Below the pieces are notes generated by a model that ran no database searches, was not told the origin of the DNA, and saw nothing but the letters and a program-made list of their open reading frames with translations. Of a stretch of DNA of 64,000 nt, positions 11,417 through 23,766 are shown in pieces; the stretch's first letter is position 1; every line of letters begins with the position of its first letter. The DNA comes from Carnegiea gigantea (lineage: Eukaryota > Streptophyta > Magnoliopsida > Caryophyllales > Cactaceae): positions 61,001 through 125,000 of the forward strand of contig JAKOGI010000058.1 in the NCBI GenBank assembly GCA_029747015.1, given 5' to 3'. Both the position numbers and the translations under genes were made by a program.

Positions 11417-12767
11417 CGGATTCATAGATCATCTGCTGCAAGAATTGTAGGAGTATCCGGCAAATTATTACATACACCTATGAGCACGTACTCTCATATT
11501 TATTTTATGTACATTTTTTTGAGATGTATTCGTCATATATTTTATATTTTAATATATTATTGCTTATGTGTCACATGAGAGTACATACATTCGAGTGTAT
11601 GACATAAACTTTATCATGTTGCTCTTATTTATTATTGTTATAGGTATAAAAATGATGTGGATATTAAGAAATATTTGTCTTTAATCGGTCTACATTGAAA
11701 TTTAGCATATCATGTATTAAATGATTGAAAACTAAAATAGCGTTACATGATAGTATGAAGTTTTAGATAGATATAGATTACACAAATTTGCAATTTTCTT
11801 CTCTTATAAAACTATAACTTGTAATCATTCTTTCATCAACATGATTGATATATTTTCTAGGATACATTTTGTATCTATAAAAAAAGTTTGACAAGTTCTA
11901 TAATAATGATGAAAAAATGGATTGCAGTAATTGCCAACAATCTTATGAAATTTAAATCAACTTCTATTCCAAGTTGAAATAAATATAAAATGACAATTAC
12001 GTATTTACTGTCACTTTGTTTACTCAGTTTGCAATGAATGATCCAGGTGACATTAATTACTTCATATGGATTTAGGCAGCGCCAATGACAGAGGGAGTGT
12101 GGGATCAATAGAGCCAATGACCCAATTGGTCCCCTTTCCCCCAAGGGGGGAAAAAACATATTAGGCGGGAAAAAAAATAAAGAGTAGGTAATAAAATTTG
12201 AGGTACATAGTAGTAGTTAAGATGAAGCTAACAAAATGGTTGAGAACCGAACTGGATGGTCAGTGAACTGGTTAAGCTAGAGGGCCAATGATCGGATCAG
12301 TTCAACCGGTTAGATCGGATAAAACCGGTTGTCTGCGATTTCTGAAATCACGTCCATTTAATGGTGTCTGAATATGAATTTTAGGCATAAATGTTTAAGA
12401 ATCTAATAATTAAATCTATATTTAGCTAAATTGAGGATTGTGTATTGAAGTTTTAGATAAAAAAAAGCATCATATTTCAGATATCTATTATATTTATACG
12501 TATGAGGACAAGAAAAGTAAAACCCACTTTAGGGGCAAAAATGTCCTTTGTCTAAAACCGAATGAATTATATGTTTTTTTTTGGGGGGGGGGGCAGGGGG
12601 GGGGGGAATGATAATGGATTGCAAAAAAATGGCAAAGCCCATTAGCTAGTTGCTAAAAAAAAGCTTAACTGATCAGTTTAGTGAAGTCAATAACTAAATA
12701 AAAAACAAAAGCCTTAATACATTCTATCTTATAGTGAATGGGCTGGAGGCAAACATTCTATCTTTTA
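11417..12767. other. Gene-free AT-rich interval
   Basis: No supported gene. There is a patch with repeated CCGGTT words at 12230-12330, probably an old repeat, and two 11-base G runs separated by CA at 12583-12606. Confidence 0.5.
12583..12606 (+). repeat. Paired G homopolymers (G11-CA-G11)
   Basis: Eleven G, then CA, then eleven G, preceded by a T run. It could fold as a G-quadruplex. It is one of several long G runs in the window. Confidence 0.9.
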
Positions 12768-12970
12768 TGTCATGTTTGGTTAGATGTAATTCACCTTGTA
12801 ATACAAACAAATTTATAATTATGTTTTCATTACCTTATTTGGTTGTATGAGGATATTGTAATAAAAGAACTATCCTACAATTATAATTACAACAAACTAA
12901 GTAATGATAATTACATTACAAAGTTGATTACATTATATTGTCATTGTATTATATCCAACCAAACATCACA
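12768..12970. mobile_element. PIF/Harbinger-type MITE (family M2, 203 bp)
   Basis: The ends are 'tgtcatgtttggttagatg' and 'atccaaccaaacatcaca', inverted copies of each other. TTA flanks both sides (12765-12767 and 12971-12973). A 3-bp TWA duplication with such ends is typical of PIF/Harbinger (Tourist-like) MITEs. The interior is AT-rich and non-coding. Related elements lie at 13930-14707 and 35029-35219. Confidence 0.75.
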
Positions 12971-13543
12971 TTAGTGTTTTGATTTTTAAAATTTTTTTTT
13001 CTAGCGTTAATTTCCCTTTTTTGAATTTTTAAATTCTTTTCACCGCATTTTTAATGCACTAAAGACGAAAATAGATAATTAGTTGCAATATTGAATGTCC
13101 CAATTTTTCTATCCTAATTTTGCACAGTTTTATTTTCCAAATAATCTAATAAATGCAAGATTTTACTGGGTAGATCCGTGATTTTTGTCAAAATTTAGGA
13201 GTTTGATATGTATGTTTCATCTTTTAATTATTTTTTCCCTTATTTCTAACCTTCCACTAATTTCTCACAACTTATCCAGTCAATTACCTTTTTTATAATG
13301 TAACTCCAGTTTGCTTACAAATGTCTCAAGTCTAAACACAAATACTCAAACTCCACTGATTGTGATTATGTAATAGCTTTTTAAAGTTTTGTTTTTACAT
13401 TAGTGAAACTTAAAAGATTTCAATTTTACTCAAGAAAAAAAAAGATTTTAATTTTAAGTTTGACAACACAATAATTTGCTAAATTAGAATCATATATGAT
13501 TAAATACTAATTAATTAAGTCATTTGCAATTGTCAAACTTTTA

Positions 13544-14741
13544 GCCCTGTTCGGTTTAATTAGCTGTTTAGGTAGCAGATAGCGATTCAGGTAATGGATA
13601 ACTATTTAGGTAGCTGATAGCATTTATAACTTAGCTATTTAGATTAGCGGTTGAAATAAATATATTCGGTGAATTTAGCTGTTGGGTTAGTTAATTAATG
13701 TAAATTGACGTAAAAGGATAAAGATAATCTCCAAATATAAAATCTTCAAATGATATTTTTTGACGAAAAACATATGAAATGTTACTTCTGAATGCTAAAA
13801 GCTAATATTATTGACTTTTTAAAAACGCTGCTTAAAATGCTAAATGGTGCTTGAAATACTACCAAAAATACTAGGTTAACGAAAATTAAAAATTGACTAA
13901 TTAGTATATTGACTTGATCAAAACACTAATGTGGTATTTGATTGAAAGTAATGTAATCACTACGTAATGGAATCAACCATGTAATTCAATTATTAGTGTA
14001 ATAGAATGTGATAATAATTACATTACAATATTTGGTTACAAAGTTTTTACAATTATAATAGGATAAATTTATTTACAAATAATACTTATTTTACACATGG
14101 CATAAGGTACTTGCAATTCAATTTGCATTTTATTTTGCCTACTTTAATTATGTGTAACTTTATTGATAATTAACATCCAATATCTTATCATCATCATTAT
14201 GTATGCTTCATATGAGACTTTACTCTGTTTCTTCTAAATTGTAATAATATAATATTGTTTGAGTTTAGCAAGTAGAGGGAGATAATGATGTCTTTGAGAG
14301 AGAGATGTTTCCCCGAACATGCAAAAGTGCCTATAGTTATAATAATATGATCATATTTTAGTTAAACTTTATCTAATATGGAGAAGAGAGAGAAGGGGGT
14401 GAGGGGGTTCAAACCTTTAAAAACGTGGCGGTGTAACACTAAGATATGAAAAGCAGGAGAGACAATATAGAGAAGAGAGAGAAAGTCTTCAAATATAATA
14501 GCTTATGGTTGGATAAACTTTAATTTAAAGGTAAGTAATCACAATAGTTTAGAAAAAGTCAAGTAATAGTATTTGCATAGATTGAAGTAAATGTGATTAT
14601 GCTGTAATCTTAATTACATCCCTTAATAGTAACCAAATGTGGTAATTGAATTATTATTACTATTTTAATTGCATTACCACTTTGATTACACAGAACCAAA
14701 CGACCCATAAACGTTACTCAAAACGCTATTGCTGAACACGG
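13544..14741. mobile_element. PIF/Harbinger-type MITE (family M1) interrupted by a second MITE
   Basis: The left part (13544-13929) starts 'gccctgttcggtttaattag' behind TTA. It carries the same body as the copies at 27121, 45943 and 61701: repeated AGCTGTTTAGGTAGC-like words, 'tgtaaattgacgtaaaa', then 'aaaaacgctgcttaaaa'. The body is cut at 13929 and resumes at 14708 ('taaacgttactcaaaacgct', then 'attgctgaacacg'), exactly where the intact copies continue. The right end near 14741 is approximate. The intervening 778 bp is a separate element. Confidence 0.75.
13930..14707. mobile_element. PIF/Harbinger-type MITE (family M2-like, 778 bp) nested in a family M1 MITE
   Basis: The ends 'tgtggtatttgattg' and 'aaccaaacgaccca' are imperfect inverted copies. 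TAA flanks both sides (13927-13929 and 14708-14710). Removing the element restores a continuous family M1 sequence, so both ends are well fixed. The interior is AT-rich, with inverted ATGTAATCA-like words near the ends and a GA-rich stretch at 14380-14480. No coding. Confidence 0.75.
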
Positions 14742-14799
14742 ATCAAATCACTAGATTAATGAACTCTTAAATTGACTTATATTGATTTTTTAAAAAATT

Positions 14800-14952
14800 A
14801 ATACTGTACACCTGTTCCCCTTAAACAATTAAAGTCTCATGTTCAAGTCTTGTGAATGGAGAAAATTTGTAATGGAAAAGTTTTATCCTTTTTTGGACCA
14901 ACACTAACTCGACTCCAGTGAAATGGAGGATCTAAGATTTAAAAAAAAAAAA
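14800..14952 (+). mobile_element. tRNA-derived SINE-like element (family S2, copy 2)
   Basis: The B-box-like 'atgttcaagtcttgtgaatg' (from 14839) follows 'gttccccttaaacaat'. The 3' part 'gactccagtgaaatggagga' (from 14911) leads into a 14-base A tail (14940-14953). This copy shows the uninterrupted form of the 3' region that is split by a MITE at 61700/62120. The 5' end is approximate and may be truncated. Confidence 0.65.
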
Positions 14953-15092
14953 ACCAAGGATAAAATAGTCCAATTGAAAAACTATAAAGGCAAATCAAAG
15001 TGATCGGATAATAAAATGGGACGAATTTTCAGTTTTTCATATTATAATAATGTTTAAAACAATTATATAAATTTGGTTTTTCTTTAGTCCGA

Positions 15093-15107
15093 GGGGGGGG
15101 GGGGGGG
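15093..15107 (+). repeat. G homopolymer, 15 bp
   Basis: Fifteen consecutive G in AT-rich DNA. Confidence 0.9.
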
Positions 15108-15512
15108 AGTTCATGGGAATGGGCAAATGTTGATAAAAATGCTGACCATAAATGATAAATGCGCCCCTCAAAAATCGTGATTGGCCCATATCTATCGGTG
15201 TGATGCCTGTGATCACTTAATTGCTTCTTCGGTTCTTCCTCCCTTGAAAACCTAAATTTCTTGTTATGTTTTTGCTATAAAATGCTGATTTTAAAATTAT
15301 ATTTATTTTATAGTCTCTGTCAGCTGATCAACCAATGTCTAGTGGCACCGCCCTTTGATGGCATCCATGCTGAGCAAGCACAGGTTCAGAGGATGTTTAG
15401 CTTCACTACTAACTTTCAGAACATGAAGGAGTTGTTCGATAACAATAACTGTTTGAGTAAAAATAAATGTTTGGAAGAATTTTAGATATTTTGACCAAGT
15501 CAAACATCCATA

Positions 15513-15864
15513 GGATGTTTAGCAAAGAGCTGTTTGTAATAATTATTTAGTTCCAAAAAGCTATTTTTGAAAAAAAAACTGTTCCAATTAATCTTTTGGA
15601 AAGAATTTTTTGTGAAAATGGTACAATCGTCCATAAATTTGAAGAAATTACACCACATGTTATTAAAAAGTAATTTGTAAATAAGAGTATAAATAAAAAT
15701 TTATCAATATATTTTTTTAAAATAGAAAGTTTTTACTAAACACTTTTTCTAAAAATAACTAATTCAAACAGCTAATATAAACCGATAGTTCAATCAATTA
15801 ACAGTTAATAGCTAATATAAACAGTTAATAGCGAACAACTAATCGTTGTTTGTCAAATAGAACC
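15513..15864. mobile_element. MITE (family M3, copy 1), 352 bp
   Basis: It starts 'ggatgtttagcaaagagctg' and ends 'gtttgtcaaatagaacc', imperfect inverted ends, with ATA on both sides (15510-15512 and 15865-15867). The interior shares word order with 16814-17146: 'aaaaagct', 'aactgtt', 'ccataaatt', 'accacatgt', 'aaaaagtaatt', then repeats of 'cagctaatata'. Non-coding. The 3-bp duplication suggests the PIF/Harbinger group. Confidence 0.65.
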
Positions 15865-16122
15865 ATAATACTAAAGCCAAAAAATTCTAACAAAGGCTTT
15901 TATTGCTGAGTGGCTGAAATTGTATTAATTAGATTTTTAATTGTATGATTTGACTTTCTTATCAGTTAATTATCAAACAAAAATGGCATAAAACTCTAAA
16001 GAAGCCACATGAAGATGTTTTTCAAATTTTAGATTTTTGATGGCATTCTTGAAGTATTTAAAATTTCTGAAGATATTTGGAATCTTCTTATTAAAAATTG
16101 ACAACGTTGTTAATGTTTGGGG

Positions 16123-16125
<3 letters not shown>

Positions 16126-16188
<63 letters not shown>
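16126..16188. repeat. (AT)31 microsatellite
   Basis: An uninterrupted 63-base AT dinucleotide tract. The open frames at 15973-16255 made of Tyr-Ile repeats are artefacts of it. Confidence 0.95.
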
Positions 16189-16813
16189 CAGTAATATCAC
16201 CTTTGCTATTATAATTCGAAATTACTATTCCATAACAGTTGTTATTATAAGCTAATTAATCAAAGAGAGAATAAAAATGATTGTTGGACTAGTCCAAGCT
16301 AGCCTCTTCAACAAATGAACTAGCTAGATGATGCGGTTGACAATAACAAATTCAAAGATCAACTAGATTATATTGTCTAATTTGGACTATTTATTTATTT
16401 ATATTATCTGGACAGCTTTTAGGGTATATACATATAATTTATTAGTAGCGATGAAATATTTTTAGAAATTGAAGTTGGAGAAATTGAAATCTGCTACCGG
16501 AATTACATGAAGCTTTGTTAAAATGGTGATGTAATATGGTTGCTCATACAATGGCCTGCTTTCTTTCTATCGATTTTCAAGATCATATATCGGAGGATGG
16601 GGGGTTCAGATTTAGCGGGTGAACTAGCTACGAACGATATGTGTAAGTTTATTGACAATACGTTAATATAATTCCCTTTTTTCTAGTCCTGAAATAAAAT
16701 TCATGTATTTGGTCGTAAATCGTGTTTGAAAAGAAACTTTTATCTTGTCAGTGCTAATAATACAAAGAAAAATCAGGGTTAACATGAGTACGTCATCTGT
16801 GGGAAAAAAGTCA

Positions 16814-17146
16814 AAAGATGTTTGATAAATAGCTGTTTGCAATAGTTGTTTAGCTACAAAAAGCTCTTCTTGAAGAAACTGTTTTCATTAGCCTTCTGGT
16901 AATAACTTTTTGTAGAAATGATATAATTGTCCATAAATTAAAAAATTATACCACATGTCGTTAAAAAGTAATTCATAGACAATGGTATAAATGAAATTTT
17001 ACGAGCACATTTTTTAGAAACAGCTAGTTTTGCCAAACACTTTTTCTAACAACAGCTAATTCATATAACTAATATGAACAATTAATTCAAACAGTTAATA
17101 TAGACAGCTAATAGCTAACAGCTAATAGCTGTTTCCCAAACAAGGC
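16814..17146. mobile_element. MITE (family M3, copy 2), ~333 bp
   Basis: Begins near 'agatgtttgataaatagctg' and ends near 'gctgtttcccaaacaaggcc', imperfect inverted ends. Body words are shared with the copy at 15513-15864. The 3' third carries short tandem AGCTAATAGCTAACAGC repeats. Boundaries are accurate to a few bases only; no clear target duplication. Confidence 0.6.
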
Positions 17147-19291
17147 CAAAGAAAAATCAGGATCAATTTAAGTATATAGTCTGTAGATTAGTTTTTGGAC
17201 TTTAGGTCCCTTGGCGATGTGCTAACAATAGCCAAAAATGTTTATTGACAAGAAATTTGGTGGTAATTCACAATAAGGCAGGTCTCAATTAACACAATTA
17301 GCTTAATTTTCTAAAAATGGTTACCAAATACTTGGATTTGAATTATGCTGTACTAAAATTTCATGTATTGCTATTTAATAAAAAGAATGTAGTTGAAAAA
17401 TTGGGAATAATGCAACTATTCCAAGAAAAGGGGGGGGGGGAACTGAGGAGAAGGGCAGTGCAACTAATGGAGATAAATTGGGCCTCAGGCATGCAGGCAA
17501 AACCTATGATAAAAGGCCCACTTCCTTTCCTAAAGAAGATGTTTCTGATTGAAGAACCATTTTGGATGGATCAGTGCTTTCTGCCATTTTGGGCTGGATC
17601 ATAGCACCGAGCAGTCTTGGACACAGCAGGAAACGGGCCCAAAAATGCATACGTAGTGTTTGGTTGGAAAAAAATGATTGTTCTTGAAAATAATTATTTT
17701 CTATTGTTTGGAACAATAAAAAGTGAAAAATAACAACACTTCTTGCTTTTTCATGCAAATTTCTTTTTCTTTTCCTTGTTCCTTTCCTGTTTCCTTTTTC
17801 AGCAAACGCGGAAGAAGAATTGTATATATTGGATATGTTTACGTCAGTGTCAATTGGTTCAATTGACACAATGCAGGGTGGAAAAATTCAAACATGCAAT
17901 CTGACACGTGAAAGGTGTATTACTAAATTTTATAGTCTACGTTGAAATTTACTGACGAAAAGAATAGACCCTAATAATAGAGTAGTTGTTTTTGCAACGA
18001 AGATTACAGTTAATTGTGTCTCAATTATTTGTAGGCGTGAATGTACCCTAAAAAAAGGAGAAGAAATGGTTTCATTCATAGTTAGATAATTATTTAGTCA
18101 AGAGATTCATGTGGAAATTTAAATATTGGATCCACAATTTAAGTTTCAATGATATGAAAATGATTGTTTTTAGCCACTGTCACTTGTATGGATACCCTTT
18201 AAACCAGATTCCTTCATAATTCATCGTCAAAATGAAGAACAGTCCAACTCATCACCAGAATAGATCGTGCACTAATTAATTATTGATTAGCACGTTGATT
18301 ATTCTTCTTATTAATGACAAATTCTCAATTACTTTTGATAAACAGATGTTTATACAAGTGACAACGTTACTCACAATAGACTGAACCGTACTCATCATCA
18401 ATGACAACATCAGTAACAATTTTTGTTTTGTATAGATCTCGCCTTTACGGGATTTGAGAAAATTCAGATGTCAATAGTCTTACATCTTGTCGACATATTC
18501 ACTGTAAAAAAAAAAAAATGAAACTATAGATTAAACAATTTATGAAGTTCTGTCTTTTTTTGATCCGTAGAAGTCACAAAAGACAGTAGAATACAATTAC
18601 AATACAATGAGGACCGGGTGGGGCCGAAGAATCGAACCTAATATCTAATATAATCGAAACTTTAGTTCACTAGTTCAACTTGGCCATCCAAAGAGTGAAA
18701 AGCTTCTTGGCATCCTCAATGGTCGTACTATTGCATGGTATTTTCAACTGTGTTTCCAAAATTAGGCAAACAATATCCATATATACCTTCCTATCCACTA
18801 ACCATATATAAATAAAATATTCCCACAACTTGCGAATCGATGATCAAAGTAGAGGTATATATTGAATACGACTCACAGCCATTGGGGAATATATGCCAAT
18901 GAAAATAAAATTATGGCCCAAAATTTAACTGCAACTGTCAGATGTATATACGTATATGGTTAAAATGAATTACGCACGTTCTGTGGTATCCATAATATTC
19001 ATCTTCATGCATGTCTCTATTATAAGGTATCTAAAACCCTAGCTAGTTGTAGTACGTACTATTGGTCCATGTAAGTCACTCATTTCAATTTGCATGAAAT
19101 TGAAAATACCTTCAAATTATAAGGTCTTATCTTATTAGTTATTCAAATTACAATGTCGGGCAAATTTTAGTTACGTGTAAGGGTGGTTTACTCTGTGATT
19201 TTTTGAAACTTAATGAGTACTAATAAATTCAGAATAAAAAGTTTTTTTTTTTTAAAAAAAGAAACTTTAGCAAGCTAGCTTTACCTGCTAA
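17147..19291. other. Gene-free interval
   Basis: No supported gene. The open frames at 17317-17604 and 17504-17869 lack recognisable domains and overlap on opposite strands. An 11-base G run lies at 17430-17440. Confidence 0.45.
17430..17440 (+). repeat. G homopolymer, 11 bp
   Basis: Eleven consecutive G, preceded by A-rich sequence. Confidence 0.9.
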
Positions 19292-19659
19292 GAGCATTCT
19301 TAACCTGAGCTCCAAAAATTGGAACTCAAGCATGCCACATCATCAAAAGTTTCACATTTTTGGAACGTGCATTCCATCACTTTCCTAACCGATGAAACTC
19401 CGATTTAAATTGTGTAATAAAGTATTGAGTATTGACCCACTTTATAACATAGTTTTTTTTTAACTACCTAAATAATATTTTTATATTAAAAAAAGAAAAA
19501 AATAAAAAAATTAAAAAAGGACAAAAAAGAGGTGGAATGGGGGGAGGAACGCCTGGGCAAGGTGCCCCCCATTTCCCTCACGCTGCCAGAGGTTTTGTGC
19601 CACGCATGGGACACGCGGACCTCCCTTCGTTCCTCGCATTCCTTCGGCTGGGACTGCTC
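19292..19659. mobile_element. PIF/Harbinger-type MITE (family M4, copy 1), 368 bp
   Basis: Inverted ends 'gagcattcttaacctgagc' and 'ggctgggactgctc', flanked by TAA on both sides (19289-19291 and 19660-19662). The right half (19530-19650) is strikingly GC-rich for this region. The minus-strand frame over it (19486-19671) shows no family similarity that I recognise. Confidence 0.75.
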
Positions 19660-20498
19660 TAAGGATCTCATCTCTCAAGGGAAGAGGGGCTAAAAGAAAG
19701 GAGATTACATTGATATCTGTGTTGGGATTTGAATCTTCACCTTTTTAAGTTTATATGGTGAGACAGATACCACTTTATAGTGATTATAGATTTATCGCTT
19801 ACAGATTGAATTTTCAAACTGTAAAACTAAAACAAAGCATTAAGTTATTACGTAATGTACACAATGAATGAAATTAGAAGTCTAAGTCACCGGCTGCTTT
19901 AATTATTGATAGACTATAATCAAAGTAAGTAAAGGAGGAAAATGTGGAAAATAAGAATCATAATCGATGTTACGTCAAAGAGGCCATGGGCTCTAACTGT
20001 AAGTCAGTGGAGAAACATGCTTAGTAGGCAAAAAGCAGATGACGTTGTGCTTAATTAGTCTAAATTTGTCTACTAAATAAACGGAGACATGTGCGTGGAA
20101 TTATGACAGTTATGAAGGAAAGTGACGCTTGTTAGTCAGAAACCGCCATCTCATCCGCCTTTGACACTTTGACTCTGTTTTCATTATGCTAACTTTTTCT
20201 TTTGGCTAAGACTACAATTAAGGGTGGCCATGAATCTTAAATCCAATCCAGATTCATTAAATCCATTCTATTTATATAGGTCTAGATCTATTATTTTTGG
20301 ATCTGATGGATCTTAAAAAGAATCTGGATCTGAAAAGAGTCTAAAGATGGGTTTCTTGCTTAGATCCAGATTCAATCCATTAGACCCATTGCACTCATTA
20401 CTCTTGTAATCTAAAAATTCAACAAACAATTCTTTGAACTTACTCCCTCTCTCTTTGTGCTTGACATATCGTGCATTGTTAGTCTTCATTTCTACAAT

Positions 20499-20726
20499 CC
20501 TATTTGATGATTAATCGTCGACTGATTAGATTGATTATTAGCTGTCAGCTAGTTAGTTATTTGTATTAACTATTTATAGAAAAAAGTATATGATACGATG
20601 AAATTACCTGTCTTTTGAAAGATGTGAGACAAAAATAAATGTCAATAAAATTAATCGCAAAAAGCTATGTATATTGGCTTTATGAAAATAGCTTTTTGGG
20701 GGCAAAAAGTCATTTGTCAAACCCGG
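20499..20726. mobile_element. Probable MITE (family M5, copy 1)
   Basis: Starts 'cctatttgatgattaatcg' and ends 'gtcatttgtcaaacccggc', loosely inverted. The body words 'ttagattgattattagctg' and 'tagctttttgggggcaaaaa' are shared with the element at 46343-46673. The ends are approximate. Confidence 0.5.
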
Positions 20727-21525
20727 CATAAATCTTTGTTCTGATTAATATCATCTCGTCTTAATAAACACAGTTGGGAACATCAAATCTAAAATCTAGC
20801 TGAGGTGTTAAGTATGTTAAATTTTATATTTTTACGTTGCATATCTAATTGGACTTGAGAAAAAATTTATAATAGGAGACGATCTTACCCATAATACATT
20901 ATTTTCATGTTGATTTGTTGATTAATTGGCACTCAGGTATAAAGCCACATTGGATATGCAATAAGGACAGAAATGGGAAATGATTGAACCGTTTGATTGC
21001 TTGATTGACAATAATGTTCAATGTAATGAGGATACTCATCATTCACTTTGATTTTATGTTTGTTCTTCTCCATACATGAATGTTACACAGACCCAATCAC
21101 CAAAGATCCCTAAAGTTGGCAATAATGGATTATAGGCTTGAATTCTTCTTCCATCAGCATTCATATTCCTTTTTCACACCAAATTAAAAAACGCCATGTA
21201 AATATTGAATCACGTGAGATTTTTTTTTTTTTTTTAAATAGGTTCTGCATAACTGTATAAGTTACATGTCTATATGAATGACATGATTAAAAAAAAATCT
21301 CTGTAGAATATTTAATTTGAAATGAATTTTACTACCATAGGATAGATCTAAAACCCTCTTATTCTAAACTAATCATTCAATTAAGTAGTAGACATGATCT
21401 TACTATGTTATAAAGTTGACTTTTATAATGCATAAAATACATGGATTCCTATATTAAATTTTGCCCAAGGAGGAGAAAGCTAAGCTACCTTGGTCATACA
21501 TCATTTGACAATCAAGAATTTTTTA

Positions 21526-21567
<42 letters not shown>

Positions 21568-22322
21568 TTAACTACAAATCTAATATCAAGAGCAGTAGCA
21601 AGATAGTTTGGTTCAATCAATTTTTTAAAAAAAAGAAAACGAGAAAAAAATGCAAAAGAAATACCGACCCAAGTGGCCGTCCTTAACTGGACCATGAAGA
21701 AGGGCACGAAAAATCAAAGGCGGGGAGATCCTGATGCTCATGCTCCCAAAATGCGAATCAAGTGTGGTCCACCCCATGCTTAATTCTGCACCCTCATTTG
21801 CTGGCCCGGGCCGTATAATACCACTCTTACCCGAATTTTCCTTTTTCCGTACTCACATTCCACCGTCCCCAGATTTTGCTGCCCTTTAGTCAAAGATATT
21901 CTTCCTACATCATCATTCATCACCATTAAAATCATCTAAAAAAAATCCCGCCTTCCCCAAAAAAATCCTCGCACATCTATCGAATTAATTATTAAATTAT
22001 TATATCACCAATTTCAAAAATAAGAGAATTCAGATACATACGTAACACATCTCATTAATGTAAACATATACGTAGTTCAGTTCTTGCTCGATCTTTTTTA
22101 TACATATTGATATTAATCTCATGCGTATTATTCCTCAACACATCCAAAAGCCTAATTTTAGAAGCGATTAATGATTAAGGTGGGAAATCACCCTTAATGG
22201 ATACAACACCACAATTAAGCCACTAATTTAATCAAATTTCGGGGATTTAATTTGCAAATGCAACACGTACGGTCATCTTATAATTAATACTTCATCAACT
22301 CTTAGGTCAGGTCGGATCGGAT
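20727..22322. other. Gene-free interval, 3' flank of the FAF-like gene
   Basis: No supported gene. Contains a TTA microsatellite and the presumed 3'UTR of the minus-strand gene ending at 22323. Confidence 0.45.
21526..21563. repeat. (TTA)n microsatellite
   Basis: About twelve tandem TTA units. It explains the poly-Leu frame at 21441-21686. Confidence 0.9.
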
Positions 22323-23747
22323 TCAGGAGGTGGCAATGCAGTAGGGCTCCAAGAACAAGAGCGACCTCCGGGGCTCTTTAGCTTTACAGCCTCGCAAAAA
22401 GGGGATTAGATTCTCGTACTCTGTTCCCACCACCACCTCTTTCATCACTACGTTCCTTTGGGCTTGAGCTTCGGTTTGGGCCTGGGCCGTTATCTTATTC
22501 CCGCTACGGCCCAGCACCCATTTGTTGTAATTCCCGTTCTCATCTTTCACCACCACCGCCGCCGTGCTGCTCCGCCTCCAGTAGTACTCATACGCGTTGA
22601 GAGCGGTGGTGGTACTGGTATTCAGAGGCGGAAGAAGTGGTGGCGCCGCCTCATCCTCTGCCGCAACCTCATTTATCACCGTTGCGTTGAAGTTCCGAGC
22701 TTCCCATTTTTTGCTCCCAATCAGCTTGCTAGTCATTATCATCTTGCAACTCGCCCGTTCTTCTTCCATCACGAATTCAATCGCCAATTCCTTGACCTTC
22801 TCCTCCACATATTCATCTTCATCTTCATCAGCATCATCATCATCATCATGATGCTCATCAAAATGATGATTCTGAGGTGGGCCCTGGTGTACTGGATAGC
22901 AGTCATCATCCGCCACGTCATCATCGGCATGGTTGCTGTTATAGTGGTGGTTATAGCGGTCGTCGGGGTCGGAGGAGAGGGTGAGAAGGAGGCGGCCGTC
23001 GCGGCGGTGGGCGCGCAGGCAGGCGGTGGAGGGGGTGGAGACGGCTTCAACTACAAGGCGGCCGTCACGGCGGTGGGACCGCATGTGGTGGGATTGGGAA
23101 AGAGAAGGGAGGGGGGGAGGGAAAGATGCTGACCTCACCATCGACTTTTTTGTTGGAATTGGACTTGGTGGGGCCCTCCTCATGTAGCTACTATATTCCT
23201 TGTTGGCCTCACTTTCACACTCATTGTAATTGTAATTGCCAACAAACTTCGGGACTTGGACTTGGACTTGGACCTGGACCTGCGGTTCGGGTTCTACCGC
23301 GTCCGGATGAAACTCCTCTGACCCGAATCCGTCCGACCCGGTTTCGGATCCGAGGCTTTCGGTGCAGACCTGGAGGCTCTTCTCACTCAAGGAGCTGGCG
23401 GACCGCCTAACAAAGGGGTGAACATAGGGCGGGTTAGACCCGGACCCGGATTCGTTGTTTTTGGTGGAGAGGATGGAGCTCCAGATATCCTCAAATGCCC
23501 CCTTTTTTTCTTGAATATTGAGACGATGATCATCAACCTCTTTCTGATCGTGATGATCCTGTGCTTCGCCGAACACATGATCCAGGTGGTCAGAGGACTG
23601 AGCCCTTTTCATGAAGGAGGACGAATTAATGTGGGCGGGTGACAAGTCAGCAGAGAGAGTTCTTCTGAGGGAGGAGAGAGAATTGGGGAGTTTTGGTGGT
23701 ACGTCAGCCTCGTTAATCATCTTATAAAAGCACCCAGATGACGACAT
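22323..23747 (-). CDS. FAF-like: FANTASTIC FOUR (FAF)-domain protein, FAF-like
   Basis: An intact 474-residue frame. The FAF signature lies at residues ~203-260: a basic/serine lead-in, then FPPPLPSLS, MRSHRRDGRLVVEAVSTPS and LRAHRRDGRLLLTLSSD. Earlier conserved patches are FEDIWSSIL (~85-93) and the PPYVHPFVRRS region (~106-116). A run of acidic residues follows the domain (~299-318), and the C terminus ends RRSLLFLEPYCIATS. At 474 residues it resembles the longer 'FAF-like' plant proteins rather than FAF1-4, which are roughly half to two thirds this size. FAF proteins modulate shoot meristem size through the WUSCHEL-CLAVATA pathway in Arabidopsis; function of the longer members is poorly known, so no role is claimed. 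A VQVQVQVQV stretch (~157-165) is coded by a hexamer repeat. The start follows a predicted 5'UTR intron. Opposite-strand frames at 22458-23410 are shadows. Confidence 0.88.
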   Translation of the reverse strand: MSSSGCFYKMINEADVPPKLPNSLSSLRRTLSADLSPAHINSSSFMKRAQSSDHLDHVFGEAQDHHDQKEVDDHRLNIQEKKGAFEDIWSSILSTKNNESGSGSNPPYVHPFVRRSASSLSEKSLQVCTESLGSETGSDGFGSEEFHPDAVEPEPQVQVQVQVQVPKFVGNYNYNECESEANKEYSSYMRRAPPSPIPTKKSMVRSASFPPPLPSLSQSHHMRSHRRDGRLVVEAVSTPSTACLRAHRRDGRLLLTLSSDPDDRYNHHYNSNHADDDVADDDCYPVHQGPPQNHHFDEHHDDDDDADEDEDEYVEEKVKELAIEFVMEEERASCKMIMTSKLIGSKKWEARNFNATVINEVAAEDEAAPPLLPPLNTSTTTALNAYEYYWRRSSTAAVVVKDENGNYNKWVLGRSGNKITAQAQTEAQAQRNVVMKEVVVGTEYENLIPFLRGCKAKEPRRSLLFLEPYCIATS

Positions 23748-23766
23748 CTCTAGTTTCTTAATTATC

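Noticed and set aside
15973..16255. Frames of 72-75 codons rich in Tyr-Ile
   Set aside because: Direct translation of an (AT)n microsatellite; the same applies to 50397-50621.
22458..23410. Long plus-strand and alternate-frame open reading frames opposite the FAF-like gene (up to 224 codons)
   Set aside because: They are antisense shadows of a compositionally biased coding region and have no domain features; the minus-strand frame contains the conserved FAF motif.
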